DNA of 64,000 nt from Parasphingorhabdus litoris DSM 22379 (GTDB taxonomy: Bacteria; Pseudomonadota; Alphaproteobacteria; Sphingomonadales; Sphingomonadaceae): contig NZ_CP086727.1 of NCBI RefSeq assembly GCF_020906275.1, positions 3,279,001-3,343,000 on the forward strand, in the 5' to 3' direction. A program made the translations under genes and the position numbers. Shown here piece after piece: positions 19,654 to 28,411 of the stretch. How positions within the stretch are numbered: the first letter of the stretch is position 1; each line of letters begins with the position of its first letter. The notes beneath the pieces are model-generated. The model was not told the origin of the DNA. It saw only the letters and a list, made by a program, of their open reading frames with translations, and made no database searches.

Positions 19654-20934
19654 TCAGCCTTTTCGGCGTAATTTCGAGACAAAAAATCCGTCAATATGGC
19701 CCTTTTCGGTCAACATGGTTGGCAATGTCCGTACATATCCATTTTCGTTCACAACTATGCCGCTGGGAAGCGCGTCATTGGCGATGGCCATGGCCTCGAA
19801 ACCCTCATGTTTCTCTAAAAATTGTTCGACCTGGTCTTCGCCTTCCTCCGGTTCCAGCGAACAGACGGCATAGACCAGTACGCCGCCTGGTTTGACCCAT
19901 GGCGCGACCCGGTCGAGCAATAGCGCTTGCACATCCGCACGATCGGCTATCTGGCGTGATCCAATGCAATGGAGCACATCGGGATGGCGGCGGAAAATAC
20001 CAGTTGCGCTACAGGGAGCGTCCAGCAGAACAGCATCTGCCGGTTCGGCGGGCTCCCATTTCATTAGATCGGCAATCACGACCTCTGCATCGAGATTGGT
20101 CCGCGTCAGATTATCCTTGAACCGCTCCATGCGCTTGGCGCTGCTATCAACTGACAGGACCTTCCAACCAGCCGCAGCAAGCTGCATCGTCTTGCCGCCT
20201 GGCGCAGCGCATAAATCAAGGACAGTTCGATCTTTGCCCTCACCCAAAAGTCTTGCGGGCAGAGAGGCCGCGAGATCCTGCACCCAAAAGGCGCCATCGG
20301 CAAAGCCAGGCAGTTCAGTCACAGAAACGTTGGGATGCATGCGCATATGCCGGGGTGCCAGCTTCTCACCCTCCAGCGCGCTATTACCATCTGCTTTGAA
20401 GCTGATATCCAGTGGCGGCGCGGCCGCCCATGCCTGTCCGGCGGAGGTGGCCACTTCCTCTCCCCAATGATGGGTCCAGCGATCTAGTGTTTCGCCAGGA
20501 ATCTCGGGATATTCCGGCAGTGCCAATTTACCCGATTCCACGCCGCGCATCACGGTGGAAAAGACGCCGTGCACCAATCGTCTTGGTCCACCATGAACCA
20601 GCGGCAAAGCGGTCGCAATCGCTGCATGCTGGGGGGTTTCAAGCACTAAGACCTGTACCAATGCAATCCGCAACGCCATCCGCGCTTTCGCGTCGTCAGG
20701 CAGGCGTTTTCTGGTCGCGCTGTCGATCATGACGTCCAGCGCGGTCATCCAGCGCAAAACATTGGCCGCTATATTGTGGGCCAGTGAACGGTCAGACGGA
20801 TTGCCCAATTTGGTGGTTGCCGCTGCCATGGCTTGATCCAGCGTTTCACCACGTCGGCACACAGCGTCCAATAATCGCAGCGCCGCCATGCGCGCAGACA
20901 AGCCAGGAATTTTGGAAGAGCTTTTGCTATTCAT
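19654..20934 (-). CDS. rsmB: 16S rRNA (cytosine-967 C5)-methyltransferase, RsmB-type
   Basis: The 426-residue protein starts at the ATG at 20934, with no clear ribosome site; longer in-frame starts give an unlikely leader. It has an N-terminal NusB-like RNA-binding domain (about residues 10-140) and a C-terminal SAM-dependent methyltransferase. Motifs seen: D-L-C-A-A-P-G-G-K-T for SAM, D-A-P-C-S-A-T-G with one catalytic Cys, and Y-A-V-C-S-L-E-P-E-E with the other. The specific base is inferred from family resemblance. Confidence 0.88.
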   Translation of the reverse strand: MNSKSSSKIPGLSARMAALRLLDAVCRRGETLDQAMAAATTKLGNPSDRSLAHNIAANVLRWMTALDVMIDSATRKRLPDDAKARMALRIALVQVLVLETPQHAAIATALPLVHGGPRRLVHGVFSTVMRGVESGKLALPEYPEIPGETLDRWTHHWGEEVATSAGQAWAAAPPLDISFKADGNSALEGEKLAPRHMRMHPNVSVTELPGFADGAFWVQDLAASLPARLLGEGKDRTVLDLCAAPGGKTMQLAAAGWKVLSVDSSAKRMERFKDNLTRTNLDAEVVIADLMKWEPAEPADAVLLDAPCSATGIFRRHPDVLHCIGSRQIADRADVQALLLDRVAPWVKPGGVLVYAVCSLEPEEGEDQVEQFLEKHEGFEAMAIANDALPSGIVVNENGYVRTLPTMLTEKGHIDGFFVSKLRRKG

Positions 20935-21008
20935 TTTTTTGCATTCCGCACTCGATGCGGAATCCATCGCGGATAACGCAGAGAATCCCCATAGACGCCC
21001 CAGCCTCA

Positions 21009-21070
21009 GGATCAAGCCTCCGGATCAAGTCCGGAGCAAGATCAAACTAATGCCTACGTGTCGGATCAAG
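21009..21070. repeat. Short REP-like element with GGATCAAG repeats
   Basis: Three copies of GGATCAAG occur at 21009, 21022 and 21063. The middle copy sits in a perfect hairpin, CTCCGGA-tcaag-TCCGGAG at 21018-21036. Cores of the type CCGGATCAAGTCCGG are widely dispersed in sphingomonad genomes. It lies between the htpX stop and the rsmB start, partly overlapping the end of htpX, and has no T-run, so it is not a typical terminator. Confidence 0.55.
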
Positions 21071-21964
21071 TGCGCTGCGCCGGCCTTTTGAACCGCCCCT
21101 CAACCGGCCCATATCACCAATTTCATCGGCATTGTTCGACCAGCCATCCGATCCACCGCCCTGCGCCATATCCTGCAGTGCCGCGATGCGATCTTCCGTT
21201 GCAGGGTGGGTAGAGAACATCTGCTTTACGCCAGATGGCACAATATAAAGCTGCGCAGCAGCAGGATTGCGCTGTGCCACCGGGTTGGCGATGCGTTGTG
21301 CCTGCCCCGAAATCTTGTGTAAGGCGGACGCGAGCGCAAGCGGCTTGCCGCTAATCTCGGCTGCTGAACGGTCGGCGCCATATTCGCGAGTGCGGCTAAT
21401 CGCCATTTGCACGATCATCGCAGCAAAGGGGGCAATGAACACCGCCAAAATGCCAGCTAGTCCGCGGTTATCGCGAAAGAACAGGCCGAAATTGGCGAGC
21501 ATCGACACCGCACCGGCAATGGTCGCAACCATAGTCATAATAAGCGTATCGCGGTTTTTCACATGGCCAAGTTCATGCGCCATCACGCCTTCAATCTCGT
21601 CATAGCTAAGCATATTGAGCAGCCCGGTTGTTGCGGCGACCGCCGAATGTTCAGGGTCACGGCCGGTCGCAAAGGCATTTGGCTGTGCCTGATCGACAAT
21701 GTAAACTTTCGGCATGGGGAGCTGCGCCCGCTGCGCCAAGCGCTGTACCACCGTATAAAATTCCGGATGACTATTCGCATCCACCTCGACCGCCTTATGC
21801 ATTTTCAGCACGATTTTGTCGGCATTCCAGTACGTGAAGAGGTTCATACCCGCCGCAACCAAGAGCGCCAATATCGCCCCACGTGGCCCACCAAGCGAAA
21901 AACCCATAACCATGAACAAAGCTGTCAAAGCGGCCAGCAACATGGTGGTCTTCAGAAAATTCAT
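21047..21964 (-). CDS. htpX: Zinc metalloprotease HtpX (M48)
   Basis: Membrane protease for quality control of misfolded inner-membrane proteins. The 305-residue protein has two N-terminal helices (residues 5-22 and 29-45), the zinc motif H-E-L-G-H at 130-134, two more helices near 145-190, and the third ligand region [10 protein letters not shown]. The C-terminal tail is Gly-, Ser- and Arg-rich. The upstream gap to the divergent DUF1674 gene is 83 bases. Confidence 0.95.
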   Translation of the reverse strand: MNFLKTTMLLAALTALFMVMGFSLGGPRGAILALLVAAGMNLFTYWNADKIVLKMHKAVEVDANSHPEFYTVVQRLAQRAQLPMPKVYIVDQAQPNAFATGRDPEHSAVAATTGLLNMLSYDEIEGVMAHELGHVKNRDTLIMTMVATIAGAVSMLANFGLFFRDNRGLAGILAVFIAPFAAMIVQMAISRTREYGADRSAAEISGKPLALASALHKISGQAQRIANPVAQRNPAAAQLYIVPSGVKQMFSTHPATEDRIAALQDMAQGGGSDGWSNNADEIGDMGRLRGGSKGRRSALDPTRRH

Positions 21965-22047
21965 AGATCTACTCGCTTGATTATGTTGGTTTCTCCCTCA
22001 ATATAGGTGCTGAGGCGGGGTTTTTCAAATTGTGGAAAATAGAAAAT

Positions 22048-22245
22048 ATGGCCGAGAATAATAGAAAATCTGACTCTCGTCAGCCGGGAGAACGTCCCGA
22101 CAATGTCAAACCGCCTGCCCATCTGTCCAAAAATCCTCCAGTTCCGGAACCCGATCCGCTTGAGAAAGCCGACGAGATTTTGGAGAAAAACGGCCCCACC
22201 CGGTATGGAGATTGGGAGCATAAGGGACTGGCAATAGACTTTTAG
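22048..22245 (+). CDS. DUF1674 protein, SDHAF4-like
   Basis: A 65-residue protein starting at ATG 22048. Its conserved C-terminus (G-P-T-R-Y-G-D-W-E-H-K-G and I-D-F at the very end) is the hallmark of DUF1674, homologous to mitochondrial succinate dehydrogenase assembly factor 4, which protects the flavinylated SDH subunit. The N-terminal half is charged and probably disordered. No sdh genes are nearby, so the assembly role is inferred from the family alone. Confidence 0.85.
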   Translation: MAENNRKSDSRQPGERPDNVKPPAHLSKNPPVPEPDPLEKADEILEKNGPTRYGDWEHKGLAIDF

Positions 22246-22302
22246 AGCACACCATTGGCAGCAAGATCGCCGAAACGATTATCGCATTTTTTAGGAGCAA
22301 GA

Positions 22303-23301
22303 GTGACTCGCTTTGCCGATTATTTCGATCTCAAGATACCGCTGGCTCTTGCACCAATGGCTTTGGCCTCTGGCGGCGCACTGGCCTCAGCTTGCGCGCG
22401 GGCCGGAACATTGGGACTAGTCGGCGGCGGCTATGGTGATCTTGAATGGACCAGCCGGGAATATGAGATCGCGGTCGACGCGCTCAAAGATGACGCTGCG
22501 GCGATGAGACGTCTCGGTTGCGGATTCATCAGTTGGAAGCTGGCCGAAAATTCTGACGCGCTGGATTGGTTGATCGATAATCATCGTCCCGCTGCGGTCA
22601 TGCTGTCCTTTGGCGATCCCCGGCCATTTTCTGAACGAATTCTCCAAGCGGGCGCGACGCTGATATGCCAGATCCATTCGCTGACCGATCTGCCGGTGGC
22701 GATTGAGGCCGGCGCGAAAATCATTGTTGCGCAGGGTACCGAAGCCGGCGGACATGGCGCGACCCAAGATCGGGGCAGAGGGACTATATCCTTCATCTCG
22801 GAAACCGCAGACTGGCTTGCCGTCCATGCGCCAGAAACCCTTTTGCTGGGCGCTGGCGGCATTGCAGACGGCCGCGGCCTCGCGGCGGCGATGGTGCTGG
22901 GCGCAGATGGCGCGATGATGGGATCCCGGTTTTGGGCTACCAGTGAATGTCTTGCTAATCCGAAAGCCAAGGACATTGCGATCGAAACAGATGGCGATAA
23001 TACAGCACGCAGCTCGGTCTTTGATGTTTTGCGGCGGAAAAACTGGCCCGAGTCTTTTGATTTTCGAGCTATCCGAAACGACCTGTACCAACAATGGGAA
23101 GACCGGATCGACCTGTTGAAAGACAATCCAGAGGAAGGCCGTGCGGCCTATGATGAAGGTGTGCGTCAGGCTGATTTTAACAGAGCACATATCGGTATCG
23201 GTGAATCTGTCGGTATGATATCCAGAGTACCGGATGCAGCAAGCTTGATTGGTGACATTGAATCAGAAATGAAAAACACTCTGAAGCGGCTTAATCCCTG
23301 A
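22303..23301 (+). CDS. Nitronate monooxygenase-like flavoprotein
   Basis: FMN-dependent TIM-barrel enzyme of the nitronate monooxygenase / 2-nitropropane dioxygenase family, 332 residues. The start is GTG at 22303 with AGGAG five bases upstream; a longer frame from 22255 has no ribosome site. Typical segments are L-A-P-M near residue 15, a G-T-E-A-G-G-H substrate loop with its conserved His near 147, and A-G-G-I-A-D-G-R and G-A-D-G-A-M-M-G-S-R-F for FMN phosphate. The physiological substrate is unknown. Confidence 0.85.
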   Translation: MTRFADYFDLKIPLALAPMALASGGALASACARAGTLGLVGGGYGDLEWTSREYEIAVDALKDDAAAMRRLGCGFISWKLAENSDALDWLIDNHRPAAVMLSFGDPRPFSERILQAGATLICQIHSLTDLPVAIEAGAKIIVAQGTEAGGHGATQDRGRGTISFISETADWLAVHAPETLLLGAGGIADGRGLAAAMVLGADGAMMGSRFWATSECLANPKAKDIAIETDGDNTARSSVFDVLRRKNWPESFDFRAIRNDLYQQWEDRIDLLKDNPEEGRAAYDEGVRQADFNRAHIGIGESVGMISRVPDAASLIGDIESEMKNTLKRLNP

Positions 23302-23322
23302 TCAGAAATTGGAGGAACCGGA

Positions 23323-23652
23323 ATGACCGTTAGTGCAGAAATAGCCGTTCTGATCGGTGCCGTGGTCGGCGCGATAGCATCGCTTGCGACCGTATTTCTG
23401 ACCCATTGGCTGGCCAAGCGGCGCGAGTATCGGCTGGACGACAAACGAAAAGAGCGTTTGATTTTATTGCTGCGCGGGGAAAAATATAAGTGGCGTAGCA
23501 TCGAGACTTTATCATCCGCAGTCGGAGCAGATATCATCAAGACCAAGGAATTGCTGATCGAAATCGACGCACGACAAAGCCTTTCGAACAACAGCTCATG
23601 GGGTCTGATTTCACGCAATCCCTATCCTGAAGATATTCAACCAAAGGAATGA
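23323..23652 (+). CDS. Small single-pass membrane protein, unknown
   Basis: The 109-residue protein starts at ATG 23323 behind TTGGAGGAACCGGA. One membrane helix (about residues 7-28) is followed by a very basic stretch and an amphipathic C-terminal domain of some 60 residues with a small helical, perhaps winged-helix-like, character. It follows the flavoprotein gene by 21 bases and is probably co-transcribed. I do not recognise a named family. Confidence 0.6.
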   Translation: MTVSAEIAVLIGAVVGAIASLATVFLTHWLAKRREYRLDDKRKERLILLLRGEKYKWRSIETLSSAVGADIIKTKELLIEIDARQSLSNNSSWGLISRNPYPEDIQPKE

Positions 23653-23668
23653 AAAGGGCTACGGCAGA

Positions 23669-24016
23669 CTAACTTTCCGGCACTGCATAAAAGTCGCGAT
23701 AGGAAACCAACTGGCCATCGGCGACCTTATATAGTCCGACCCCTTCGATATCGCCTTCAGGCCTTTTCCAGAGCCAGCGGGACCAGGCGACATGCTCATC
23801 ACCGGCAATTTCCAGCACCTCAAAGTGCATTTTTTTCTCTGCCAGTTCCTTGGTCAATCCGGCGAGCAATTTTTCTATGGCAGGCTTGCCCTCTACACGC
23901 CCGATGGCGGGATCTTCAAAAACGGCATCGTCGGCAAAGAGGGGACTGAGCTTCGTATAGTCATGATCATTCTGGATCTCCCAGAATTTCTCGATAACCT
24001 GTTTTGCGTTTGCCAT
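23669..24016 (-). CDS. SnoaL/NTF2-like protein
   Basis: The 115-residue protein has the cone-shaped SnoaL/NTF2-like pattern: an N-terminal helix, D-D-A-V-F-E-D-P-A-I-G near residues 29-38, and a final D-F-Y-A-V strand. Members range from isomerases to ligand binders, and no catalytic residues can be assigned here. AGGAAG lies upstream of the ATG at 24016. It is convergent with the small membrane protein gene. Confidence 0.8.
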   Translation of the reverse strand: MANAKQVIEKFWEIQNDHDYTKLSPLFADDAVFEDPAIGRVEGKPAIEKLLAGLTKELAEKKMHFEVLEIAGDEHVAWSRWLWKRPEGDIEGVGLYKVADGQLVSYRDFYAVPES

Positions 24017-24110
24017 TTAGAATCCTTCTTCCTGTGATCGGGCGAGGTTAGGTGCTCGGCAAGTCGTTCCGCAAGTCCCATTTTGACTAATCATCCATGG
24101 TCAAACTGAA

Positions 24111-25076
24111 TCAGGGCGCTGCAGCCTCCATCTGCTTCTTCAGGGCATCGTTGAACCAAATTTCGAGGCGCGTGATGACCTTGCCAAAAGCCTGATCATC
24201 GACAAAGGCGAGTGCATTGCCCGCTTTTTGCTGTTCCCGCTTCTTTTTCATGCCGAAGAAACCTGGATGGTTGGCGAGGAATATATCCGGCGTCCAATCG
24301 CGTGTCTTGTCAAAGGTGGTACGATAGTCATCCACTATGCCTTCATATTGCGGCGGACTGACTAGCCGGTTCGCAGCGACAGTGGCGGAGCAGAAGAACA
24401 GCACCTCGTAAGTCTTTCCACCCTGAACAACGTCCATGGTCCAGGTTGTACAGCCACGCGAATGACCCGGCGTAAGATGAGCGGTCAGCGTTACGCCGCC
24501 ATGGCTCACAGTTTCACCGTCGGCGATGATCCGATCCACTTTCACCGGCGGCGCATAAAGGAATTCAGTCTCTTCCGATCCCAGATAAAAGCCACCTTCC
24601 AATGCGGAGCGATCCCCTTCACTGGCGATCATCTGCGCGCCGCTCATGGCCTTCAGGTCCGCAAGCCCGCCGGAGTGATCGAGATGAGCGTGACTGTTAA
24701 GCAGGATCTTTATGTCCTTGGGGTCATAGCCCAGCTTGGAAATGGATTCGGCCACTAGCGGGCCCTGGTCAGGCATGCCGCCATCAATCACGATGTGGCC
24801 ATCCTGCGTCGGGATAAAGAACATGGCAAGACCCCGGGTACCAACATAATAGACGCCCGCGCCTTTTTCACCGATGATCTGAAATGGCTCAACCGCCGCA
24901 TACCAACTGGCATTATCCTCAAGCCATTTCGCAAGATTTGCGGCTGAGACCCTGTTTTCTGGCACAGGCTCTGCGTTGGTTATGCTGGAATTTTTCCGAT
25001 TATCCTTAAGATCGGGGCCGGTTGTACAAGCGGCGAGAGCCAATAACGGCAGCGCCAGCCAACGCATCTTCAACAT
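24111..25076 (-). CDS. Subclass B3 metallo-beta-lactamase, lipoprotein
   Basis: The 321-residue protein starts at ATG 25076, with GGAG nine bases upstream. The signal peptide ends in a lipobox with Cys at residue 17 (L-A-A-C). All B3 zinc ligands are visible: H-A-H-L-D-H (H116, H118, D120, H121 in standard numbering), H196 in T-P-G-H-S-R-G, and H263 in L-A-N-H-P-G-F-F-G. The Cys221 position of B1/B2 enzymes is replaced by S-A-T-V-A-A-N, as in B3. It probably hydrolyses beta-lactams in the periplasm; the spectrum cannot be read. The XRE regulator ends 53 bases upstream on the same strand. Confidence 0.9.
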   Translation of the reverse strand: MLKMRWLALPLLALAACTTGPDLKDNRKNSSITNAEPVPENRVSAANLAKWLEDNASWYAAVEPFQIIGEKGAGVYYVGTRGLAMFFIPTQDGHIVIDGGMPDQGPLVAESISKLGYDPKDIKILLNSHAHLDHSGGLADLKAMSGAQMIASEGDRSALEGGFYLGSEETEFLYAPPVKVDRIIADGETVSHGGVTLTAHLTPGHSRGCTTWTMDVVQGGKTYEVLFFCSATVAANRLVSPPQYEGIVDDYRTTFDKTRDWTPDIFLANHPGFFGMKKKREQQKAGNALAFVDDQAFGKVITRLEIWFNDALKKQMEAAAP

Positions 25077-25128
25077 ACTTAAAAACTCCACTCCGCGACG
25101 AACCCAGCATAGCAAGCAATGGCAGCGA

Positions 25129-25890
25129 CTACCTTTCAAAAAACTGAATGGTTTCATCGTCCATTGGGAACATCAGTTCAATCCGCGTTTCACCCGCCTG
25201 CGTGTCCTGCACGGACCCAAATTGCGCGATAGTGGAAAAGAGTGACAGGCGGTTCTCACCAACCCGCAAGATGGTCGGAATTACCGCCTGATTGAGATTG
25301 ATGGAGGCCAGATCAGCATTTTTCACGCGGTCCAGATCAGAAACACGCTGCATCAAGGCGGACAGTTTCTCATCACCGCCAAGCTCCAATATTTCGGTGC
25401 GAAGGCGGGTCAGCGATAGCATCGCCACCTCATCCCAATTTTCAATGAGATCCATCTCGGCGCTTTTGATCAATATCTCCATGAGGTTGACCGTCTCGCT
25501 TGGATTCGCCAGCGCTAACAGCATCCCTGCCCCCTTGTTGGAGCGCACAACGTTCCAGTGCCGATCCACCGCGATGCCGGGATAGGGATCATGATGGTCG
25601 AGCATAGTCGCGATCGCCTGATGAACCGGCGCGAGTTCCGGCGCATCATCTGGCAGGCTGGGATAAATGGCCGCGAAACCCGCTGCATTTAGCGCCTGAT
25701 TAGCCGTACCACGCGGCAGTTTCAGAGCTTCCGAAAGCCGCAAAACCATGGCTCGGCTTGGGTTGGAGCGGCCAGATTCCAGAAAGCTGAGATGGCGCGC
25801 CGACATGTCGGCTTCCAGCGACAGATCAAGCTGACTGAACCGGCGGACTTTGCGCCATTCCTTCAAAATGCTGCCAAATTCTGTCTGCAT
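25129..25890 (-). CDS. XRE-family regulator with MmyB-like ligand domain
   Basis: The 253-residue protein has an N-terminal Cro/CI-type helix-turn-helix (residues 6-60; S-Q-L-D-L-S-L-E-A-D-M-S-A-R-H-L-S-F-L-E-S-G-R) and a C-terminal MmyB-like ligand-sensing domain (about 95-245, beginning H-D-P-Y-P-G-I-A-V-D-R-H-W). Such proteins usually regulate a nearby oxidoreductase or membrane protein gene in response to a lipid-like ligand. A TAACAgTGTTA palindrome sits just upstream of its ribosome site (AAGGAG). Likely targets are itself, the lactamase and the divergent membrane protein. Confidence 0.88.
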   Translation of the reverse strand: MQTEFGSILKEWRKVRRFSQLDLSLEADMSARHLSFLESGRSNPSRAMVLRLSEALKLPRGTANQALNAAGFAAIYPSLPDDAPELAPVHQAIATMLDHHDPYPGIAVDRHWNVVRSNKGAGMLLALANPSETVNLMEILIKSAEMDLIENWDEVAMLSLTRLRTEILELGGDEKLSALMQRVSDLDRVKNADLASINLNQAVIPTILRVGENRLSLFSTIAQFGSVQDTQAGETRIELMFPMDDETIQFFER

Positions 25891-25903
25891 CTCCGTCTCC
25901 TTC

Positions 25904-25914
25904 TAACAGTGTTA
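25904..25914. promoter_or_regulatory. Candidate operator palindrome TAACA-G-TGTTA
   Basis: An 11-base perfect inverted repeat lies between the divergent XRE regulator and the small membrane protein gene, immediately 5' of the regulator's Shine-Dalgarno. Its position suits autoregulation. It is short enough to occur by chance, so this is a weak call. Confidence 0.35.
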
Positions 25915-26018
25915 TTGCATCATGCCAGCGCAGCACAAGAGACGCACTTACCTATGGGGTAATTGTTTTCACTATCTGCATCGGGTTTGCTTAGCGAGAT
26001 TCAACAAGGAGATAGATT

Positions 26019-26456
26019 ATGTCACCCACAGTTGCTGCTCGCGCCATGCGCATCATCGGCGCCTTTTCGATCATTACGGCCGTCCTGTTTGCCTTGGCTG
26101 GCGTGACCGATTTTACCGGTATGAATGACATGTTTTTCAATCTGGCATCATCAGGAAGCGATGGCGTCGCGGGTCTGACGACACCGGAGTCCAAACTGGC
26201 CATGGCGATTGCCGGCGGTGTATTCGGTGGTCTTGGCGCCATGTATCTGTTCATCTCAGCACCTGGTGTCGAACAGGGCAATGCGCTGATCCGGCGCGGG
26301 TCCATCTATGTATTCCTGACCTGGTTTGTGATCGACAGCAGTGCTTCAGTCGCATCTGGCAACGCAGCCAATGTGATCCCTAACCTGGTCTTTTTGATCT
26401 TCTACATGGCGCCGCTATTGCTGGTAAAAGAAACAGGTGCGGCGGTTAACGCCTGA
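26019..26456 (+). CDS. Four-helix membrane protein, unknown
   Basis: The 145-residue protein starts with ATG after AAGGAG. Four hydrophobic segments (about 9-30, 60-82, 92-110 and 118-136) suggest a small integral membrane protein with no charged catalytic motif. It is divergent from the XRE/MmyB-like regulator, a common arrangement for a regulator and its target. Its stop directly abuts the stop of the convergent SDR gene (TGA then TCA). Confidence 0.65.
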   Translation: MSPTVAARAMRIIGAFSIITAVLFALAGVTDFTGMNDMFFNLASSGSDGVAGLTTPESKLAMAIAGGVFGGLGAMYLFISAPGVEQGNALIRRGSIYVFLTWFVIDSSASVASGNAANVIPNLVFLIFYMAPLLLVKETGAAVNA

Positions 26457-27443
26457 TCAGCTGCGTCCATGCACATCCTTGATCCAGGGGCCAAAGGGCG
26501 AATTGCCCAGCATGGCCACCTGGGTCTGAGCACTGACCTCGTTGATCGCGGTTTGGGGTTTGCGGCCCGGATGAACCGGAACACGCAATGGCCGCTTGCC
26601 TGGGCTCATTGCAATCAATCCGGCAATCGCGCGCGGCACATCCATGGGATCTGTTGAACCGCCGCCATCGCGCAGCGCCCCGGCCACCAGTTCCGGATAG
26701 GCCGCTTTGCGTTCGTCTGTTGCCCGTTCCAGCATCGGTCCGGTTAACTTGTTGCCATTCGCCCAGATTTTGGTCGGGTAGCCGCCGGGCTGCACAACCG
26801 TCACATCCACACCATGCGGCACGAGCTCATATGCCATCTGCTCACTCATCGATTCCAGCGCGAACTTCGTTGACGAATAGAGCCCCATGCCCGGCACCAT
26901 CACGCGGCCAAGTTGGGACGACACATTGATAATCAGTCCGGCTTTCCTGGCCCGCATTTTCGGCAAAGCCGCTAGCGCTACCCTGTGCGGTCCAACAGTA
27001 TTGGTTTCGAACAACAGTTGAGTCGCCTCGACATCCTGCAATTCGACCGGCGCACCCGTGCCGATACCAGCATTGTTGACGATCACATCCAGAGCGCCAC
27101 CATTCAACCGCTCTGCCTCTGCCACCGCTTTGGCAACTGATTCATCCGATAGCACATCGAGTTCCAGCACGGTCAGATCAGCACCATCTTTCGCTGCGGC
27201 CTTTAAGGCATCTGCTTCTGCGCGCGGCATATTGCGCATGGTGGCAAAAACCTTTGCCCCCTGTGCCGCATAGTGCAGCGCACCTAGATAGCCGAAACCG
27301 GAGGAACAACCGGTGATCAAGACCGATTTGCCGGACAGGTCTGAATCCCCCTGCGCCGCAACTGACTGACAAGCGGTTAGTGCAATACCCGTAGCTGCGC
27401 CTGCAGCGAGCATCTGGCGGCGATTCAATTTGGTGTCAGTCAT
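26457..27443 (-). CDS. SDR-family oxidoreductase with Tat lipoprotein-type signal
   Basis: The 328-residue protein begins N-R-R-Q-M-L (twin Arg at residues 8-9), a hydrophobic stretch and a possible lipobox L-T-A-C (Cys25), followed by a classical short-chain dehydrogenase. Motifs seen are T-G-C-S-S-G-F-G (about 44-51), N-N-A-G-I-G, a catalytic Ser strand I-N-V-S-S and Y-S-S-T-K. Export of a folded, cofactor-loaded SDR by Tat would be unusual, since NAD(P) is not freely available in the periplasm. It is divergent from the dioxygenase gene. Confidence 0.85.
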   Translation of the reverse strand: MTDTKLNRRQMLAAGAATGIALTACQSVAAQGDSDLSGKSVLITGCSSGFGYLGALHYAAQGAKVFATMRNMPRAEADALKAAAKDGADLTVLELDVLSDESVAKAVAEAERLNGGALDVIVNNAGIGTGAPVELQDVEATQLLFETNTVGPHRVALAALPKMRARKAGLIINVSSQLGRVMVPGMGLYSSTKFALESMSEQMAYELVPHGVDVTVVQPGGYPTKIWANGNKLTGPMLERATDERKAAYPELVAGALRDGGGSTDPMDVPRAIAGLIAMSPGKRPLRVPVHPGRKPQTAINEVSAQTQVAMLGNSPFGPWIKDVHGRS

Positions 27444-27531
27444 GGCTCATACTCCTTGTCGTAATTGTTCAACCTAATATCACAGAAATGGGCTATATAC
27501 CTATCTGATAATAAGATTCGCAGGGGGAAAA

Positions 27532-28356
27532 ATGCAAATAACGAAAGCGAGCGAAGCCGTTGGTGCAATGGTCGAGGGTGTCGATCTAACGTCCTTAAGC
27601 AATGACGAATTCGCCGAAATCCGTGAGGCATTCTTCAACTCCGGGGCCCTTTTTTTCCGAAACCAGCAGCTGACCCCGGAAGACCATATCGCGTTTGCAG
27701 AGCGTTGGAACGATATTGATATTAATCGCTTTTTCACCCCGGTCGAAGGCTATCCGCAGATTGCCAAGGTTCTCAAAGAACCCGATCAGGAAATGAACAT
27801 TGGTGGCGGTTGGCACACAGATCACAGCTATGACGAGATCCCTGCTATGGGATCAATCCTTTATGCGTTGGAAATCCCACCCAGCGGCGGTGACACCTTG
27901 TTTGCAGGCATGCACGCGGCGTATGAAGCGCTGGACGATGCCATGAAGAAGCGGCTCGACGGCCTGAGAGCCCGTCATGGCAATGCCCATATTTTCGGTA
28001 AAGACAGTGACTATCAAAAGAAATTTGGTGGGCGTTTCGGCAATACCGAATCCGCCGTTCAAGAGGCTATACACCCGGTGGTGCTCAACCATCCAGAGAC
28101 CGGCGCAAAGGGTCTCTATGTCAATCCAGGCTTCACGCTGAACATTGTCGATATGGAAGAGAACGAGAGCAAGGCTCTGTTGGCCGAACTCTACGCCCAT
28201 ATCGCGAAGCCCGAATTTCATTTCCGGCTGCAATGGGAGGAAGGCACCCTTGCCATGTGGGATAATCGCTCGACCTGGCATTATGCGCTGAACGACTATC
28301 AAGGCCATCGGCGCTACTTGAACCGGATCACAGTGGCGGGTGTTCCGCTCCATTGA
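27532..28356 (+). CDS. TauD/TfdA-family 2-oxoglutarate/Fe(II) dioxygenase
   Basis: The 274-residue enzyme has the non-haem iron facial triad: H-T-D near residues 87-89 and a distal His in S-T-W-H-Y-A near 247. The 2-oxoglutarate-binding Arg is in H-R-R-Y-L-N-R near 259-265. The start G-A-M-V-E-G-V-D-L matches the TauD/TfdA N-terminus. The substrate could be taurine, an alkylsulfonate or another small acid; no linked transporter is present to decide. ATG follows CAGGGGGAAAA. Confidence 0.9.
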   Translation: MQITKASEAVGAMVEGVDLTSLSNDEFAEIREAFFNSGALFFRNQQLTPEDHIAFAERWNDIDINRFFTPVEGYPQIAKVLKEPDQEMNIGGGWHTDHSYDEIPAMGSILYALEIPPSGGDTLFAGMHAAYEALDDAMKKRLDGLRARHGNAHIFGKDSDYQKKFGGRFGNTESAVQEAIHPVVLNHPETGAKGLYVNPGFTLNIVDMEENESKALLAELYAHIAKPEFHFRLQWEEGTLAMWDNRSTWHYALNDYQGHRRYLNRITVAGVPLH

Positions 28357-28411
28357 GTTTGTTCAGCTACTTCGTTCCTGCTCGGCGCATTAGCCTACAT
28401 CGTCTCAGCCT

